NCBI GenBank assembly: GCA_949542085.1
Contig: CATGXW010000044.1
Coordinates: 1 to 6,574, forward strand
DNA from: an uncultured Alphaproteobacteria bacterium
Lineage (GTDB): Bacteria; Pseudomonadota; Alphaproteobacteria; RF32; CAG-239
Direction: 5' to 3'
Length of the DNA stretch: 6,574 nt
In this document: in pieces, positions 6,545 to 6,574 of the stretch
Numbering within the stretch: position 1 is the stretch's first letter
Layout: every line of letters starts with the position of its first letter
Notes under the pieces: generated by a model
The model's database searches: none
What the model saw: the letters and a program-made list of their open reading frames with translations, nothing else
What the model was told of the DNA's origin: nothing
Translations under genes and position numbers: made by a program

Positions 6545-6574
6545 AAATTGGCTTGCAAAAAAAGATTTTTAGAG

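Overview
The window looks like a stretch of a fairly low-GC alphaproteobacterial chromosome. The groES-groEL pair is proteobacterial in style, and the larger XRE regulator carries the N-P-I-D...V-G-x-R-L / F-Q-Q-x-Q-K-Y-E-R-G signature that is common in Alphaproteobacteria. No phage, transposon or CRISPR module is visible. The taxon is inferred from protein character only; an uncultured gut or host-associated lineage would fit but is not shown.

Left part (1-2563, all minus strand). From upstream to downstream there is a compact array of five hairpins (2398-2515), a second structured leader with its own intrinsic terminator and an anti-Shine-Dalgarno tract (2173-2315), the XRE regulator it precedes (1656-2168), then groES (1242-1532) and groEL (from 1215 off the left edge). 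The last 33 bases of groEL at the edge do not encode GroEL, which is either a junction or an assembly-end artefact.

A small XRE-type gene (2573-2794, plus strand) diverges from the hairpin-array RNA. One 14-bp palindrome (2545-2558) lies where it would touch both divergent promoters. The arrangement looks like a compact regulatory switch: small repressor, shared operator, structured RNA, structured leader, second XRE regulator. This is the most likely place in the window for something undescribed.

Middle part (2824-4277, minus strand). A prepilin peptidase of the A24 aspartyl type (3600-4277) is followed after 38 bases by a one-domain, six-helix voltage-gated cation channel (2824-3561). The channel has an unusual selectivity filter, T-L-D-G-W-A-S, and almost no cytoplasmic tail. 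A bidirectional terminator separates it from the small XRE gene.

Right part. A secreted GH24 lysozyme with a C-terminal extension (4475-5452, minus strand) ends in a strong terminator. A divergent plus-strand operon follows: an ASCH/PUA-like protein (5607-5981) overlaps by ATGA a membrane-anchored class I methyltransferase (5978-6544). The methyltransferase resembles the mitochondrial ATP-synthase-c / adenine-translocase lysine methyltransferases (FAM173/ATPSC-KMT).
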